Positions 17,924-27,679 of a stretch of DNA of 64,000 nt are shown here, one piece after another (the first letter of the stretch is position 1; each line of letters begins with the position of its first letter). Under the pieces are notes generated by a model. That model ran no database searches. It saw only the letters and a program-made list of their open reading frames with translations, and was not told the DNA's origin. Location of the stretch: the NCBI RefSeq assembly GCF_000265205.3, contig NC_018000.1, forward strand, positions 5,737,001 to 5,801,000, given 5' to 3'. The position numbers were made by a program, and so were the translations under genes. The DNA comes from Sinorhizobium fredii USDA 257. Its GTDB lineage: Bacteria; Pseudomonadota; Alphaproteobacteria; Rhizobiales; Rhizobiaceae.

Positions 17924-18694
17924 TTAGGCGATCAGCTGGCCCCCGTTCACCTCCAGCACCTGGCCGGTGATATAGCCGGAAAGCGCATGCGAGGCGAGGA
18001 AGAGATAGGCGGGCGCACAGTCCTCGGCGGTCCCGAGTCGCCCGAGCGGGATCGATTTGCGGGTCGCCTCGAGCTTCTCGGGCGTTGAATAGCGCTCGTG
18101 GAAATCGGTGGTGATGGTGCCGGGCGAAACGCAATTGACGCGAATCCCGTCCGGCGCCAGTTCGCGCGCCAGCGCCTTGGAATAGGTGGCGACGAAGGCC
18201 TTGGTGGCGGAATAGATCGACGAGCCGGCGCTGCCGCCGGAGCGCGCCGAGATCGACACGGTGTTGACGATCGCCGGATGCGTGCCCTTCAGCAACAGCG
18301 GCAGCATCGACCGGGTCATCTCGACGACCGAGGTCTGATTGAGCTGGACGATCGTTCGGTACTCGTCGTCGGTCAGGTCTGCCGCCGGAAAGCGACCGAC
18401 CATCGTGCCGGCATTGTTGACGAGCACGTCGAGGCTTTCGAAACGGCTTTTCACCTCGTCGGCGAGCGTCTCGACGCCTCCGGCGGCAAGAAAATCCGCC
18501 GCCGAGAGGAATGCCCTGCCCTCAGCCGCCGCCAGGTCGAGAAAATCTGGGCGCGGGCCGGAAATCGACCGGCCGACATGGACCAGCACCCGCGCACCGC
18601 AATCGAGGAACTGCCGGGCGACCTCGAGGCCGATGCCCCGACCGCCGCCGGTCACCACCACATTCATGCCCTTGAACAAGGCCGGATGATACAT
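17924..18694 (-). CDS. Short-chain dehydrogenase/reductase
   Basis: 256-residue classical SDR. Nucleotide-binding TGGGRGIGLE, structural NNAG, catalytic SGGSAGSSIYSATKA (Tyr-x3-Lys) and a C-terminal GQVLEVNGGQ are all present, so it is probably active with NAD(P). The ATG at 18694 follows AGGAAGGAAAG. The substrate is unknown. It is divergent from glpR across 175 bases that contain a likely GlpR operator, so a link to glycerol or polyol metabolism is possible but unproven. Confidence 0.85.
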   Translation of the reverse strand: MYHPALFKGMNVVVTGGGRGIGLEVARQFLDCGARVLVHVGRSISGPRPDFLDLAAAEGRAFLSAADFLAAGGVETLADEVKSRFESLDVLVNNAGTMVGRFPAADLTDDEYRTIVQLNQTSVVEMTRSMLPLLLKGTHPAIVNTVSISARSGGSAGSSIYSATKAFVATYSKALARELAPDGIRVNCVSPGTITTDFHERYSTPEKLEATRKSIPLGRLGTAEDCAPAYLFLASHALSGYITGQVLEVNGGQLIA

Positions 18695-18818
18695 GGGCTT
18701 TCCTTCCTTCTCGCGAAAAACCACGCTGGCGCATCCAAGGATGGATTGCAACACTGGCATCGGCACTAGCGGCACCGAAGATAAAACCGCAATTAATCGC
18801 TGATTCTGAAATTGCGTG

Positions 18819-18855
18819 GCTTTCGTTTTTGCATATTATGAAAGAAAACGAAAGC
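18819..18855. promoter_or_regulatory. Likely GlpR operator upstream of glpR
   Basis: Perfect 11-base inverted repeat (GCTTTCGTTTT at 18819-18829 and AAAACGAAAGC at 18845-18855) spaced by 15 bases, ending 14 bases before the glpR ATG. The half-site TTTCGTTTT recurs in front of glpD at 19694-19702. Autorepression by a DeoR-type protein fits; the divergent SDR gene may share it. Confidence 0.6.
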
Positions 18856-18869
18856 AGAGGGAGCGAAGC

Positions 18870-19634
18870 ATGTACCTCACTGGACGGCAAGCGGAGATTC
18901 TGGACCTGGCAAAGGCGGAGGGCCGCGTGCTCGTCGAGGAACTCGCCCAGCGTTTTTCGGTGACGCCGCAGACGATCCGCAAGGATCTGAACGACCTCTG
19001 CGATGCCAGGGTGCTCAACCGCATTCACGGCGGCGCGATCTTTCCGAGCGGCAAGGAGAATGTCAAATACGACGCCCGCCGCCAGATCGCCGCGGCGGAA
19101 AAGCAGGCGATCGGCCGCGCCGCCGCCGCCCTCATCCCCGACAACGCCTCGCTCTTCATCAACATAGGAACCACTACCGAAGCGGTCGGCGAGGCGTTGC
19201 TCGACCACAAGGAATTGATGGTTATTACGAATAATATCAATGTTGCCAATCGCTTGCGCGTCTTTCCCTCGATCGAGGTGGTGATCGCCGGTGGCGTCGT
19301 ACGCGGCTCGGACGGCGGCATCGTCGGCGAGGCGGCGGTCGACTTCATCAACCAGTTCAAGGTCGATTTCGCCGTCATCGGCGCCTCCGCGATCGACCCT
19401 GACGGCGCGCTTCTCGATTTCGATTTCCGCGAAGTGAAAGTCGCGCAAGCGATCATCGCCAATGCGCGCCACGTGATCCTGGTTTCCGATTCGACAAAGT
19501 TCGAACGTACCGCGCCGGTCAGGATCGGCCACATTTCCCAGGTCCAGACCTTCATCACCGACCGGTGCATCGTTGAAAACGTTCGGAAAATCTGTTCCGA
19601 GCAAGGCGTCAAGCTGGTCGAGACCGAGGACTGA
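18870..19634 (+). CDS. glpR: DeoR family transcriptional repressor GlpR
   Basis: 254 residues. DeoR-type helix-turn-helix at about 5-60 (RQAEILDLAKAEGRV, then VTPQTIRKDLNDL) and a sugar-phosphate-binding DeoR C-terminal domain (about 75-230). In glycerol loci the inducer is glycerol-3-phosphate. The ATG at 18870 follows AGAGGGAG. It heads glpR-glpD-glpSTPQUV, matching the arrangement described for Rhizobium glycerol utilisation. Confidence 0.9.
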   Translation: MYLTGRQAEILDLAKAEGRVLVEELAQRFSVTPQTIRKDLNDLCDARVLNRIHGGAIFPSGKENVKYDARRQIAAAEKQAIGRAAAALIPDNASLFINIGTTTEAVGEALLDHKELMVITNNINVANRLRVFPSIEVVIAGGVVRGSDGGIVGEAAVDFINQFKVDFAVIGASAIDPDGALLDFDFREVKVAQAIIANARHVILVSDSTKFERTAPVRIGHISQVQTFITDRCIVENVRKICSEQGVKLVETED

Positions 19635-19670
19635 CCGCACCCATCCAGGGACTGACAAGATTCGAGAAGC

Positions 19671-19705
19671 ATTCGTTTGACATTCGAAATATTTTCGTTT
19701 TAACT
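19671..19705 (+). promoter_or_regulatory. glpD promoter with overlapping GlpR half-sites
   Basis: TTGACA (19677-19682), a 17-base spacer and TTAACT (19700-19705) form a plausible sigma-70 promoter. ATTCGTTT (19671-19678), ATTCGAAA and TTTCGTTTT lie over and between its elements, repeating the half-site of the glpR operator, as expected for steric repression by GlpR. Confidence 0.55.
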
Positions 19706-19765
19706 GCCTTCACTTTCGCGATTGCGTCAATTTGTGCGTTGCGAAAAGTGGGAGGGGAAATCGCG

Positions 19766-21283
19766 GTGTCAGAGCAGGCAATCTTCGACGTCTTTGTCAT
19801 AGGCGGCGGCATCAACGGATGCGGCATTGCGCGTGATGCGGTCGGCCGGGGATATTCCGTTGCGCTCGCCGAGATGGACGATTTCGCCTCCGGCACCTCG
19901 TCCGGCTCCACCAAGCTCATCCATGGCGGCCTTCGCTATCTCGAGCACTACGAATTCCGGTTGGTGCGCGAAGCGCTGATGGAGCGCGAGGTGCTTTGGG
20001 CCATGGCGCCGCACGTCATCTGGCCGATGCGCTTCGTCCTGCCCTATCACAAGGGCGGCCCGCGCCCTGCCTGGCTGATCCGACTCGGCCTATTCCTTTA
20101 TGATCATATCGGCGGGCGCAAGCTGTTGCCGGCCACGGGCACGCTGGATATGACCCGCGATCCCGCCGGCGCGCCGCTGAAGCGCCTCTTCACCAAGGCC
20201 TTCGAATATTCCGACGGCTGGGTCGACGACGCCCGTCTCGTAGTGCTCAATGCCCGCGATGCCGCCGACCGCGGCGCCCGCATCTTGGCGCGCACCCGCG
20301 TCGTTTCGGCCCGGCGCGAAAACGGTCGCTGGGCGATCGAAACCGAGGACGCCCAGACGGGAGGGCGCGAAACAGTCCGCGCCCGCATGCTCGTCAACGC
20401 CACCGGTCCCTGGGTGGACCGGGTGCTCGGCGACGCGATCGGCAAGAAGGACGTCCATAATGTCCGCCTCGTCCAGGGCAGCCATATCGTCGTGAAGAAG
20501 CAATTCGACGACCCGCGCGCCTATTTCTTCCAGAATCCGGACGGGCGGATCATGTTCGCCATTCCTTACCAAGGCGATTTCACCCTGATCGGCACCACCG
20601 ACCGGGATTTTACCGGCAATCCCGCCGAGGTGCGCATCAGCGATGCCGAGATCGACTATCTCTGCACCTCGGCCAGCGAATATTTCAGCGAACCGGTAAC
20701 CCGGCAGGATATTGTCTGGACCTATTCGGCGGTGCGCCCGCTCTTTGACGACGGCGCAAGCAAGGCGCAGGAGGCGACCCGCGACTATGTGCTGCGCCTC
20801 GAAGGCCAGAATGACCAGGCGCCGCTGCTCAACGTCTTCGGCGGCAAGCTCACGACCTATCGGCGGCTGGCCGAATCGGCGCTCGATAAGATCGGCGAGG
20901 CGATCGGCGCAAAGGGCAACAAATGGACGGCCACGTCGCACCTGCCTGGCGGCGACTTTCCGGCAACCGGCTACGACGCGGAAGTCGAAAGGCTGAAGGC
21001 GCGCTGCCCTTTTCTCGCTGCTTCGCATGCCCGCCGGCTGGTCCGGCTCTACGGTACGCATGCTGCAAAGCTGCTCGGCCGTGCCGCGAGCCAGACGGAT
21101 CTCGGCAAACACTTCGGCGCGGATCTTTACGAGGTCGAGGTCGACTGGCTGATCGGACAGGAATGGGCGCGGCGTGCCGAGGACGTGCTCTGGCGCCGCA
21201 CGAAACTGGGATTGAAGCTGACGCCGGCCGAGATCGCGGAGTTGGAGGACTACATGCACGGCGCCGTCAATGCCGCCGCCTGA
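19766..21283 (+). CDS. glpD: Aerobic glycerol-3-phosphate dehydrogenase
   Basis: 505-residue FAD enzyme of the inner membrane. It oxidises sn-glycerol-3-phosphate to dihydroxyacetone phosphate and feeds electrons to quinone. FAD-binding DVFVIGGGINGCGIARDA at the N-terminus, then SGSTKLIHGGLRYLE, and LIGTTDRDF are family motifs; a C-terminal DAO_C domain is present. The GTG at 19766 has GGGAGGGGAAA at good spacing, so it is preferred over the TTG at 19739. No glycerol kinase gene lies in the window. Confidence 0.94.
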   Translation: MSEQAIFDVFVIGGGINGCGIARDAVGRGYSVALAEMDDFASGTSSGSTKLIHGGLRYLEHYEFRLVREALMEREVLWAMAPHVIWPMRFVLPYHKGGPRPAWLIRLGLFLYDHIGGRKLLPATGTLDMTRDPAGAPLKRLFTKAFEYSDGWVDDARLVVLNARDAADRGARILARTRVVSARRENGRWAIETEDAQTGGRETVRARMLVNATGPWVDRVLGDAIGKKDVHNVRLVQGSHIVVKKQFDDPRAYFFQNPDGRIMFAIPYQGDFTLIGTTDRDFTGNPAEVRISDAEIDYLCTSASEYFSEPVTRQDIVWTYSAVRPLFDDGASKAQEATRDYVLRLEGQNDQAPLLNVFGGKLTTYRRLAESALDKIGEAIGAKGNKWTATSHLPGGDFPATGYDAEVERLKARCPFLAASHARRLVRLYGTHAAKLLGRAASQTDLGKHFGADLYEVEVDWLIGQEWARRAEDVLWRRTKLGLKLTPAEIAELEDYMHGAVNAAA

Positions 21284-21331
21284 TCCCGCGATTGAAACTG
21301 CCGATGGCTGGGTGGAACACCGGAGAATTCA

Positions 21332-22402
21332 ATGCTTGAAATGAAGAACATAACCAAGGTCGTGGGCGGGGAGACGCATATCCACCCGACCGACCTTGTG
21401 CTGGAGAGGGGATCGCTGAACGTGCTGCTCGGCCCGACGCTCTCCGGCAAGACGTCGCTGATGCGGCTGATGGCCGGTCTCGACAAGCCAGCCTCCGGTT
21501 CGATCCATTTCGACGGTGCCGACGTCACCGGCGTACCCGTGCAGCGGCGTTCCGTTGCGATGGTCTATCAGCAGTTCATCAACTATCCGGCGATGACGGT
21601 CTACGACAACATCGCCTCGCCGATGCGCATCAAGGGTTCCGACAACGCAGTAATCGACCGGGAGGTCCGCAAGGCCGCCGAACTCTTGAAGCTCACCGCC
21701 TATCTCGACCGCACGCCCCTCAATCTCTCCGGCGGCCAGCAGCAGCGCACCGCGCTCGCCCGCGCCATCGTCAAAAATGCCGATCTGGTGCTGCTCGACG
21801 AGCCGCTCGCCAACCTCGACTACAAGCTGCGAGAGGAACTGCGCGAGGAACTGCCGAAGATCTTCGCCGCCTCCGGCGCCATCTTCGTCTATGCGACGAC
21901 CGAACCTTCGGAGGCGCTGCTGCTCGGCGGCAACACCGCCTCGTTGAGCGAAGGCCGCATCACCCAGTTCGGACGCACCATCGACGTCTACCGCCGTCCG
22001 GCCGACATCATCACCGCCCGCACCTTCGCCGATCCGCCGCTCAACACGATCGAGCTGGTGAAGGCGGGATCGGATTTCACGCTCGAAGGTAAGCCGGTCC
22101 TTTCCGTCCCCGCGCATCTTGCGGCGGTTTCGGACGGCCCCTGCACGGTCGCCTTCCAGCCGCACCACCTCTCTTTCGACCGGCCCGAGGGAAGCGGCGA
22201 TCCGCTCATCGTCAAGACGGCGATTTCCGAGATCGCCGGGTCGGAAAGCTTCATTCACGTCGGCTTCGCCGATGCGCGCTGGGTCATGCTGGCGCCCGGC
22301 ATTCACGACATCGAACCGGACGCGACCCTCGACGTCTTCGTCGACACCCGCCACCTGATGGCCTTCGGGCCGGATGGCCGGGCGATCGGCGGGACCGCAT
22401 AA
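21332..22402 (+). CDS. glpS: Glycerol ABC transporter ATP-binding protein GlpS
   Basis: 356 residues: ABC ATPase domain (about 1-230) plus a C-terminal TOBE-like regulatory region, as in MalK/UgpC. Walker A is GPTLSGKTS, the signature LSGGQQQRTALARA (L132-Q136) is canonical and Walker B is LVLLDEPLANLD. The H-loop is unusual: YATTEPSEA has Thr190 where histidine is expected. Paired with GlpT it energises glycerol import. It starts 48 bases after glpD. Confidence 0.92.
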   Translation: MLEMKNITKVVGGETHIHPTDLVLERGSLNVLLGPTLSGKTSLMRLMAGLDKPASGSIHFDGADVTGVPVQRRSVAMVYQQFINYPAMTVYDNIASPMRIKGSDNAVIDREVRKAAELLKLTAYLDRTPLNLSGGQQQRTALARAIVKNADLVLLDEPLANLDYKLREELREELPKIFAASGAIFVYATTEPSEALLLGGNTASLSEGRITQFGRTIDVYRRPADIITARTFADPPLNTIELVKAGSDFTLEGKPVLSVPAHLAAVSDGPCTVAFQPHHLSFDRPEGSGDPLIVKTAISEIAGSESFIHVGFADARWVMLAPGIHDIEPDATLDVFVDTRHLMAFGPDGRAIGGTA

Positions 22403-22422
22403 GGAGGCGCTGGGAGGAGACC

Positions 22423-23493
<1,071 letters not shown>

Positions 23494-23495
23494 CC

Positions 23496-24362
23496 ATGGA
23501 AAAGACCTGGAACAACAAGGCCTGGTTCATGGTCCTGCCGGTCCTGGTGCTTGTCGCCTTCTCGGCGGTGGTCCCCCTGATGACCGTCGTCAACTATTCG
23601 GTGCAGGATACCTTCGGTAACAACGAGTTCTTCTGGGCCGGCACCGACTGGTTCCTTGATGTGCTCGAATCCGACCGCTTCTGGGACGCGCTCACCCGCA
23701 ACCTGATCTTTTCGTCGATCATCCTGGCGATAGAGATCCCGCTCGGCATCGTGATCGCCCTCAACATGCCGAAGAAAGGCATCGGCGTGCCGATCTGCCT
23801 CGTCCTGATGGCGCTGCCGCTGCTCATTCCGTGGAACGTCGTCGGCACCATCTGGCAGGTCTTCGGCCGCGTCGACATCGGCCTGCTCGGACGCACGCTC
23901 GCAGCGCTCGGCATCAACTACAACTACGTGCAGAACCCGCTCGATGCCTGGGTGACGCTGATCATCATGGATGTCTGGCACTGGACCAGCCTCGTCGTGC
24001 TGCTCTGCTATGCCGGTCTCGTATCGATCCCGGACGCTTACTACCAGGCCGCCAAGATCGACGGCGCTTCGCGCTGGTCCGTGTTCCGCTACATCCAGCT
24101 TCCGAAGATGAAACGGGTCCTGCTGATCGCCTTCCTGCTGCGCTTCATGGACAGTTTCATGATCTATACGGAGCCTTTCGTCGTCACCGGCGGCGGCCCG
24201 GGCAACTCGACGACCTTCCTGTCCGTCGACCTCGTCAAGATGGCCATCGGCGAGTTCAACCTCGGCCCCGCCGCAGCCCTCTCGATCATCTACTTCCTCA
24301 TCATCCTGCTGCTCTCGTGGATCTTCTACACGGTGATGACCACGAGCGACGCGCAGGGCTGA
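23496..24362 (+). CDS. glpP: Glycerol ABC transporter permease GlpP
   Basis: 288-residue inner-membrane protein of the MalF type, with about six membrane segments (first at WFMVLPVLVLVAFSAVV) and the cytoplasmic EAA loop around AKIDGASRWSVFRYIQLP, which docks on the ATPases. Starts 2 bases after the glpT stop. Forms the translocation pore with GlpQ. Confidence 0.93.
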   Translation: MEKTWNNKAWFMVLPVLVLVAFSAVVPLMTVVNYSVQDTFGNNEFFWAGTDWFLDVLESDRFWDALTRNLIFSSIILAIEIPLGIVIALNMPKKGIGVPICLVLMALPLLIPWNVVGTIWQVFGRVDIGLLGRTLAALGINYNYVQNPLDAWVTLIIMDVWHWTSLVVLLCYAGLVSIPDAYYQAAKIDGASRWSVFRYIQLPKMKRVLLIAFLLRFMDSFMIYTEPFVVTGGGPGNSTTFLSVDLVKMAIGEFNLGPAAALSIIYFLIILLLSWIFYTVMTTSDAQG

Positions 24363-24379
24363 AAAAGGAGGAGGAACAC

Positions 24380-25204
24380 ATGATGACCAACAAGCAACCG
24401 CTTTCGCAACGCCTCTCCTGGCTGGTGCCGACGATCTACATCGTCTTCCTGCTCCTGCCGATCTACTGGCTCGTCAACATGAGCTTTAAGGAAACGAGCG
24501 AGATCCTCAGTACGTTCTCGCTCTGGCCGCAGAACCCCACACTCCGCAACTACACGGTGATCTTCACCGATCCCTCGTGGTACAACGGCTACATCAACTC
24601 GATCACCTACGTCGTCTTGAACACGCTGATCTCGGTGACCGTGGCGCTGCCGGCGGCCTACGCCTTCTCGCGTTATCGCTTCCTCGGCGACAAGCACCTG
24701 TTCTTCTGGCTCTTGACCAACCGGATGGCGCCGCCGGCGGTTTTTGCGCTGCCGTTCTTCCAGCTCTATTCCGCCTTCGGCCTCATCGACACGCATATCG
24801 CCGTAGCGATCGCCCACTGCCTGTTCAATGTGCCGCTCGCCGTCTGGATTCTCGAAGGCTTCATGTCCGGTGTGCCGAAGGAAATCGACGAGACGGCCTA
24901 TATCGACGGCTATTCCTTCCCCCGCTTCTTCGTGAAGATCTTCGTGCCGCTGATCGCCTCCGGCATCGGTGTCGCCGCCTTCTTCTGCTTCATGTTCTCC
25001 TGGGTCGAACTGCTGATCGCCCGTACGCTGACGACGACTGCCGCCAAGCCGATTGCCGCGACGATGACGCGCACGATTTCGGCCTCCGGCCTCGATTGGG
25101 GCGTGCTTGCCGCCGCCGGCGTGCTGACGATCATCCCGGGCGCGCTCGTCATCTATTTCGTCCGCAACTACATCGCCAAGGGCTTTGCCCTGGGGAGGGT
25201 CTGA
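24380..25204 (+). CDS. glpQ: Glycerol ABC transporter permease GlpQ
   Basis: 274-residue MalG-type permease: N-terminal membrane segment (YIVFLLLPIYWLVNM), further segments and an EAA loop in DETAYIDGYSFPRFFVKIF. Two adjacent ATG codons (24380, 24383) follow AAAGGAGGAGG. Its TGA overlaps the glpU ATG by one base, showing translational coupling. Not the glycerophosphodiesterase that carries this symbol in enteric bacteria. Confidence 0.92.
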   Translation: MMTNKQPLSQRLSWLVPTIYIVFLLLPIYWLVNMSFKETSEILSTFSLWPQNPTLRNYTVIFTDPSWYNGYINSITYVVLNTLISVTVALPAAYAFSRYRFLGDKHLFFWLLTNRMAPPAVFALPFFQLYSAFGLIDTHIAVAIAHCLFNVPLAVWILEGFMSGVPKEIDETAYIDGYSFPRFFVKIFVPLIASGIGVAAFFCFMFSWVELLIARTLTTTAAKPIAATMTRTISASGLDWGVLAAAGVLTIIPGALVIYFVRNYIAKGFALGRV

Positions 25205-25623
25205 TGGCAATCATCGCCACGCGCAAGAACCGCTGGCCAGTCGCACTGGGCGCCGTGCTCGTCGTCTATGTCGTAGCTGCCGGCCTGCTCTTTTCAGCTC
25301 TGCCGATCAAGGACGGCAAGCGCGACTGGTTTGCCTCGCTGATCCCGGGCGGCTGGATGGCCTGGTCATTTCCGACCGCCATGTTCTTTCTGACGATCTT
25401 CGCACTGCTGTCGCTGATGGCTGTGTGGGAATATGCCCGACCCGGCGGCAACCCACGCCTCGGCATCCTGCGCTTCGAGACGACGCGCGGCGACCGGCTT
25501 TTCGTATCGCTGCTCGGAAGCGCATTCATTCACCTCGGCTGGCTGGGGCTCGTCGGCGCAAATCTCTGGTGGGCGGTCGCCCTCTCGGCGATCTACGCCG
25601 TCGGTGTCTTCCGCTACGTCTGA
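25204..25623 (+). CDS. glpU: Small membrane protein GlpU (DUF2160 type)
   Basis: 139 residues with about four hydrophobic segments (VALGAVLVVYVVAAGLLF; FPTAMFFLTIFALLSLMAV; LGSAFIHLGWLGLVG; WWAVALSAIYAVGVF). It sits between the permease and the binding-protein gene, as in Rhizobium glpSTPQUV operons. Its role is not established; an accessory subunit of the transporter is likely from strict context. ATG overlaps the glpQ stop. Confidence 0.82.
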   Translation: MAIIATRKNRWPVALGAVLVVYVVAAGLLFSALPIKDGKRDWFASLIPGGWMAWSFPTAMFFLTIFALLSLMAVWEYARPGGNPRLGILRFETTRGDRLFVSLLGSAFIHLGWLGLVGANLWWAVALSAIYAVGVFRYV

Positions 25624-25634
25624 GGACGAAAATG

Positions 25635-25660
25635 AAGGGCGCGCTTACCCGGGCGCCCTT
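25635..25660 (+). promoter_or_regulatory. Intercistronic hairpin between glpU and glpV
   Basis: Perfect 8-base stem AAGGGCGC/GCGCCCTT with a 10-base loop, 12 bases after the glpU stop and 45 before the glpV ATG, with no T run. Such hairpins often protect or raise the level of the downstream binding-protein mRNA; this role is inferred. Confidence 0.5.
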
Positions 25661-25705
25661 CGAAACTGCAAGGAAACGCAATCGCAAAACCCAAGGGAGG
25701 ACTTG

Positions 25706-27430
25706 ATGCGACGGCACCTTTTCACAACGACGGCGGCCATGCTGCTGGCACTTACCGGCACCGCCTTCGCCGGCATGGATGAGGCAAAACAATTCCTGGA
25801 CAAGGAAGTCGGCGATCTGTCCACGCTCGACCGAGCTGGGCAGGAAGCCGAAATGCAATGGTTCGTCGATGCGGCGAAGCCCTTCGCCGGGATGGACATC
25901 AAGGTCGTTTCCGAGACCATCGCCACGCATGAATACGAATCGAAGGTGCTGGCCCCGGCCTTCACCGCCATCACCGGCATCAAGATCACCCACGATCTGA
26001 TCGGCGAAGGCGACGTCGTCGAGAAGCTGCAGACGCAGATGCAATCGGGCGAAAACATCTATGACGCCTATATCAACGACAGCGACCTGATCGGCACCCA
26101 TTGGCGCTACCAGCAGGCGCGCAGCCTGACCGACTGGATGGCAAACGAGGGCAAGGACGTTACCAACCCGAAGCTCGACATCGACGACTTCATCGGCAAG
26201 TCCTTCACCACGGCCCCGGACGGCAAGCTCTACCAGCTTCCCGACCAGCAGTTCGCCAACCTCTATTGGTTCCGCTACGACTGGTTCAACGACGAGAAAA
26301 ACAAGGCGGACTTCAAGGCCAAGTACGGCTACGATCTCGGCGTTCCGGTCAACTGGTCGGCCTATGAGGACATCGCCGAGTTCTTCACCGGCCGCGAGAT
26401 CGACGGCAAGAAGGTCTATGGTCACATGGACTACGGCAAGAAGGACCCGTCGCTCGGCTGGCGCTTCACCGACGCCTGGCTGTCGATGGCCGGCAATGGC
26501 GACAAGGGCATCCCGAACGGCAAGCCGGTCGATGAATGGGGTATCAAGGTCGACGAAAACTCGCGACCCGTCGGCTCATGCGTTGCTCGCGGCGGCGACA
26601 CCAATGGCCCGGCTTCGGTCTATGCGATCCAGAAATATCTCGACTGGATGAAGGCCTATGCCCCGGCCGCTGCCCAGGGCATGACCTTCTCTGAGTCCGG
26701 CCCGGTTCCCTCGCAGGGCGAGGTCGCCCAGCAGATGTTCACCTACACGGCCTTCACGGCCGCCTTCGTGAAGGAAGGTCTGCCGGTCGTCAACGAGGAC
26801 GGCACGCCGAAGTGGCGTTTCGCTCCGAGCCCGCACGGCGTCTATTGGAAGGACGGAATGAAGCTTGGGTACCAGGACGCAGGATCCTGGACGCTGATGA
26901 AATCCACCCCGGACGATCGCGCCAAGGCCGCCTGGCTCTATGCGCAGTTCGTCACCTCCAAAACCATCGACGTGAAGAAGAGCCATGTCGGTCTCACCTT
27001 CATCCGCCAGTCGACCCTCGACCACCAGAGCTTCACCGAGCGCGCACCGAAACTCGGCGGCCTGATCGAGTTCTACCGTTCGCCGGCCCGCCTGCAATGG
27101 TCGCCGACCGGCACCAACGTGCCTGACTATCCGAAGCTGGCACAGCTGTGGTGGCAGGCAATCGGTGACGCTTCTTCCGGTGCCAAGACGGCGCAGGAAG
27201 CCATGGATTCGCTTTGCGCCGAACAGGAAAAGGTGCTGCAGCGCCTCGAACGCGCCGGTATCCAGGGCGACATCGGTCCGAAGCTCGCCGAGGAGCACGA
27301 TCTCGAATACTGGAACGCGGAAGCCGTCAAGGCCGGCAACCTCGCTCCGCAGCTGAAGGTCGAGAACGAAAAGGACAAACCGGTCACCGTCAATTACGAC
27401 GAACTGGTCAAGAGCTGGCAGACGAACTAA
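25706..27430 (+). CDS. glpV: Glycerol ABC transporter substrate-binding protein GlpV
   Basis: 574-residue periplasmic binding protein, larger than most, with a clear signal peptide (RRHLFTTTAAMLLALTGTAFA, cleavage near residue 22). The mature protein is of the extracellular solute-binding class with long C-terminal extension. The ATG at 25706 follows AAGGGAGG. Last gene of the glp operon; a series of hairpins including a terminator follows. Confidence 0.92.
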   Translation: MRRHLFTTTAAMLLALTGTAFAGMDEAKQFLDKEVGDLSTLDRAGQEAEMQWFVDAAKPFAGMDIKVVSETIATHEYESKVLAPAFTAITGIKITHDLIGEGDVVEKLQTQMQSGENIYDAYINDSDLIGTHWRYQQARSLTDWMANEGKDVTNPKLDIDDFIGKSFTTAPDGKLYQLPDQQFANLYWFRYDWFNDEKNKADFKAKYGYDLGVPVNWSAYEDIAEFFTGREIDGKKVYGHMDYGKKDPSLGWRFTDAWLSMAGNGDKGIPNGKPVDEWGIKVDENSRPVGSCVARGGDTNGPASVYAIQKYLDWMKAYAPAAAQGMTFSESGPVPSQGEVAQQMFTYTAFTAAFVKEGLPVVNEDGTPKWRFAPSPHGVYWKDGMKLGYQDAGSWTLMKSTPDDRAKAAWLYAQFVTSKTIDVKKSHVGLTFIRQSTLDHQSFTERAPKLGGLIEFYRSPARLQWSPTGTNVPDYPKLAQLWWQAIGDASSGAKTAQEAMDSLCAEQEKVLQRLERAGIQGDIGPKLAEEHDLEYWNAEAVKAGNLAPQLKVENEKDKPVTVNYDELVKSWQTN

Positions 27431-27442
27431 GCCATTGACAAA

Positions 27443-27470
27443 GGCGCCGCCCGGAGTTTCGGGCGGTGCC
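27443..27470 (+). other. Hairpin downstream of glpV
   Basis: Stem of 11 base pairs with one G-U pair (GGCGCCGCCCG/CGGGCGGTGCC) and a six-base loop, 12 bases after the glpV stop, without a T run. It precedes the true terminator. Confidence 0.5.
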
Positions 27471-27490
27471 GCGATACCGGAGATGCGGCA

Positions 27491-27520
27491 CCGGGGCTGG
27501 AAACAGCCCCGGTTTTCGTT
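27491..27520 (+). terminator. Rho-independent terminator of the glp operon
   Basis: Stem CCGGGGCTG/CAGCCCCGG with a short GAAA loop, followed by TTTTCGTT. It lies 60 bases after the glpV stop. Confidence 0.8.
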
Positions 27521-27596
27521 ACTGCATGTTTGGTCAAACCGTACCCGATTTAAGGGCAAAAACATGCAGTAGAGATCTCCCGCCCAGGGAGATCTC
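27520..27596. repeat. Two adjacent palindromes after the glp terminator
   Basis: First, a 12-base perfect inverted repeat TACTGCATGTTT (27520-27531) and AAACATGCAGTA (27560-27571) enclosing 28 bases. Second, GAGATCTCCC (27572-27581) and GGGAGATCTC (27587-27596) with a five-base loop. The TACTGCATGTTT palindrome resembles one I recall as recurring in rhizobial intergenic regions; copy number cannot be tested here. Confidence 0.55.
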
Positions 27597-27679
27597 ACCA
27601 CACTTCGATCGGTACCGAAGCATCCATCTCTCCGGCGAGGTTAGAAGAGCGGCATGGACTCGCTTTAAGGATTTGATCG

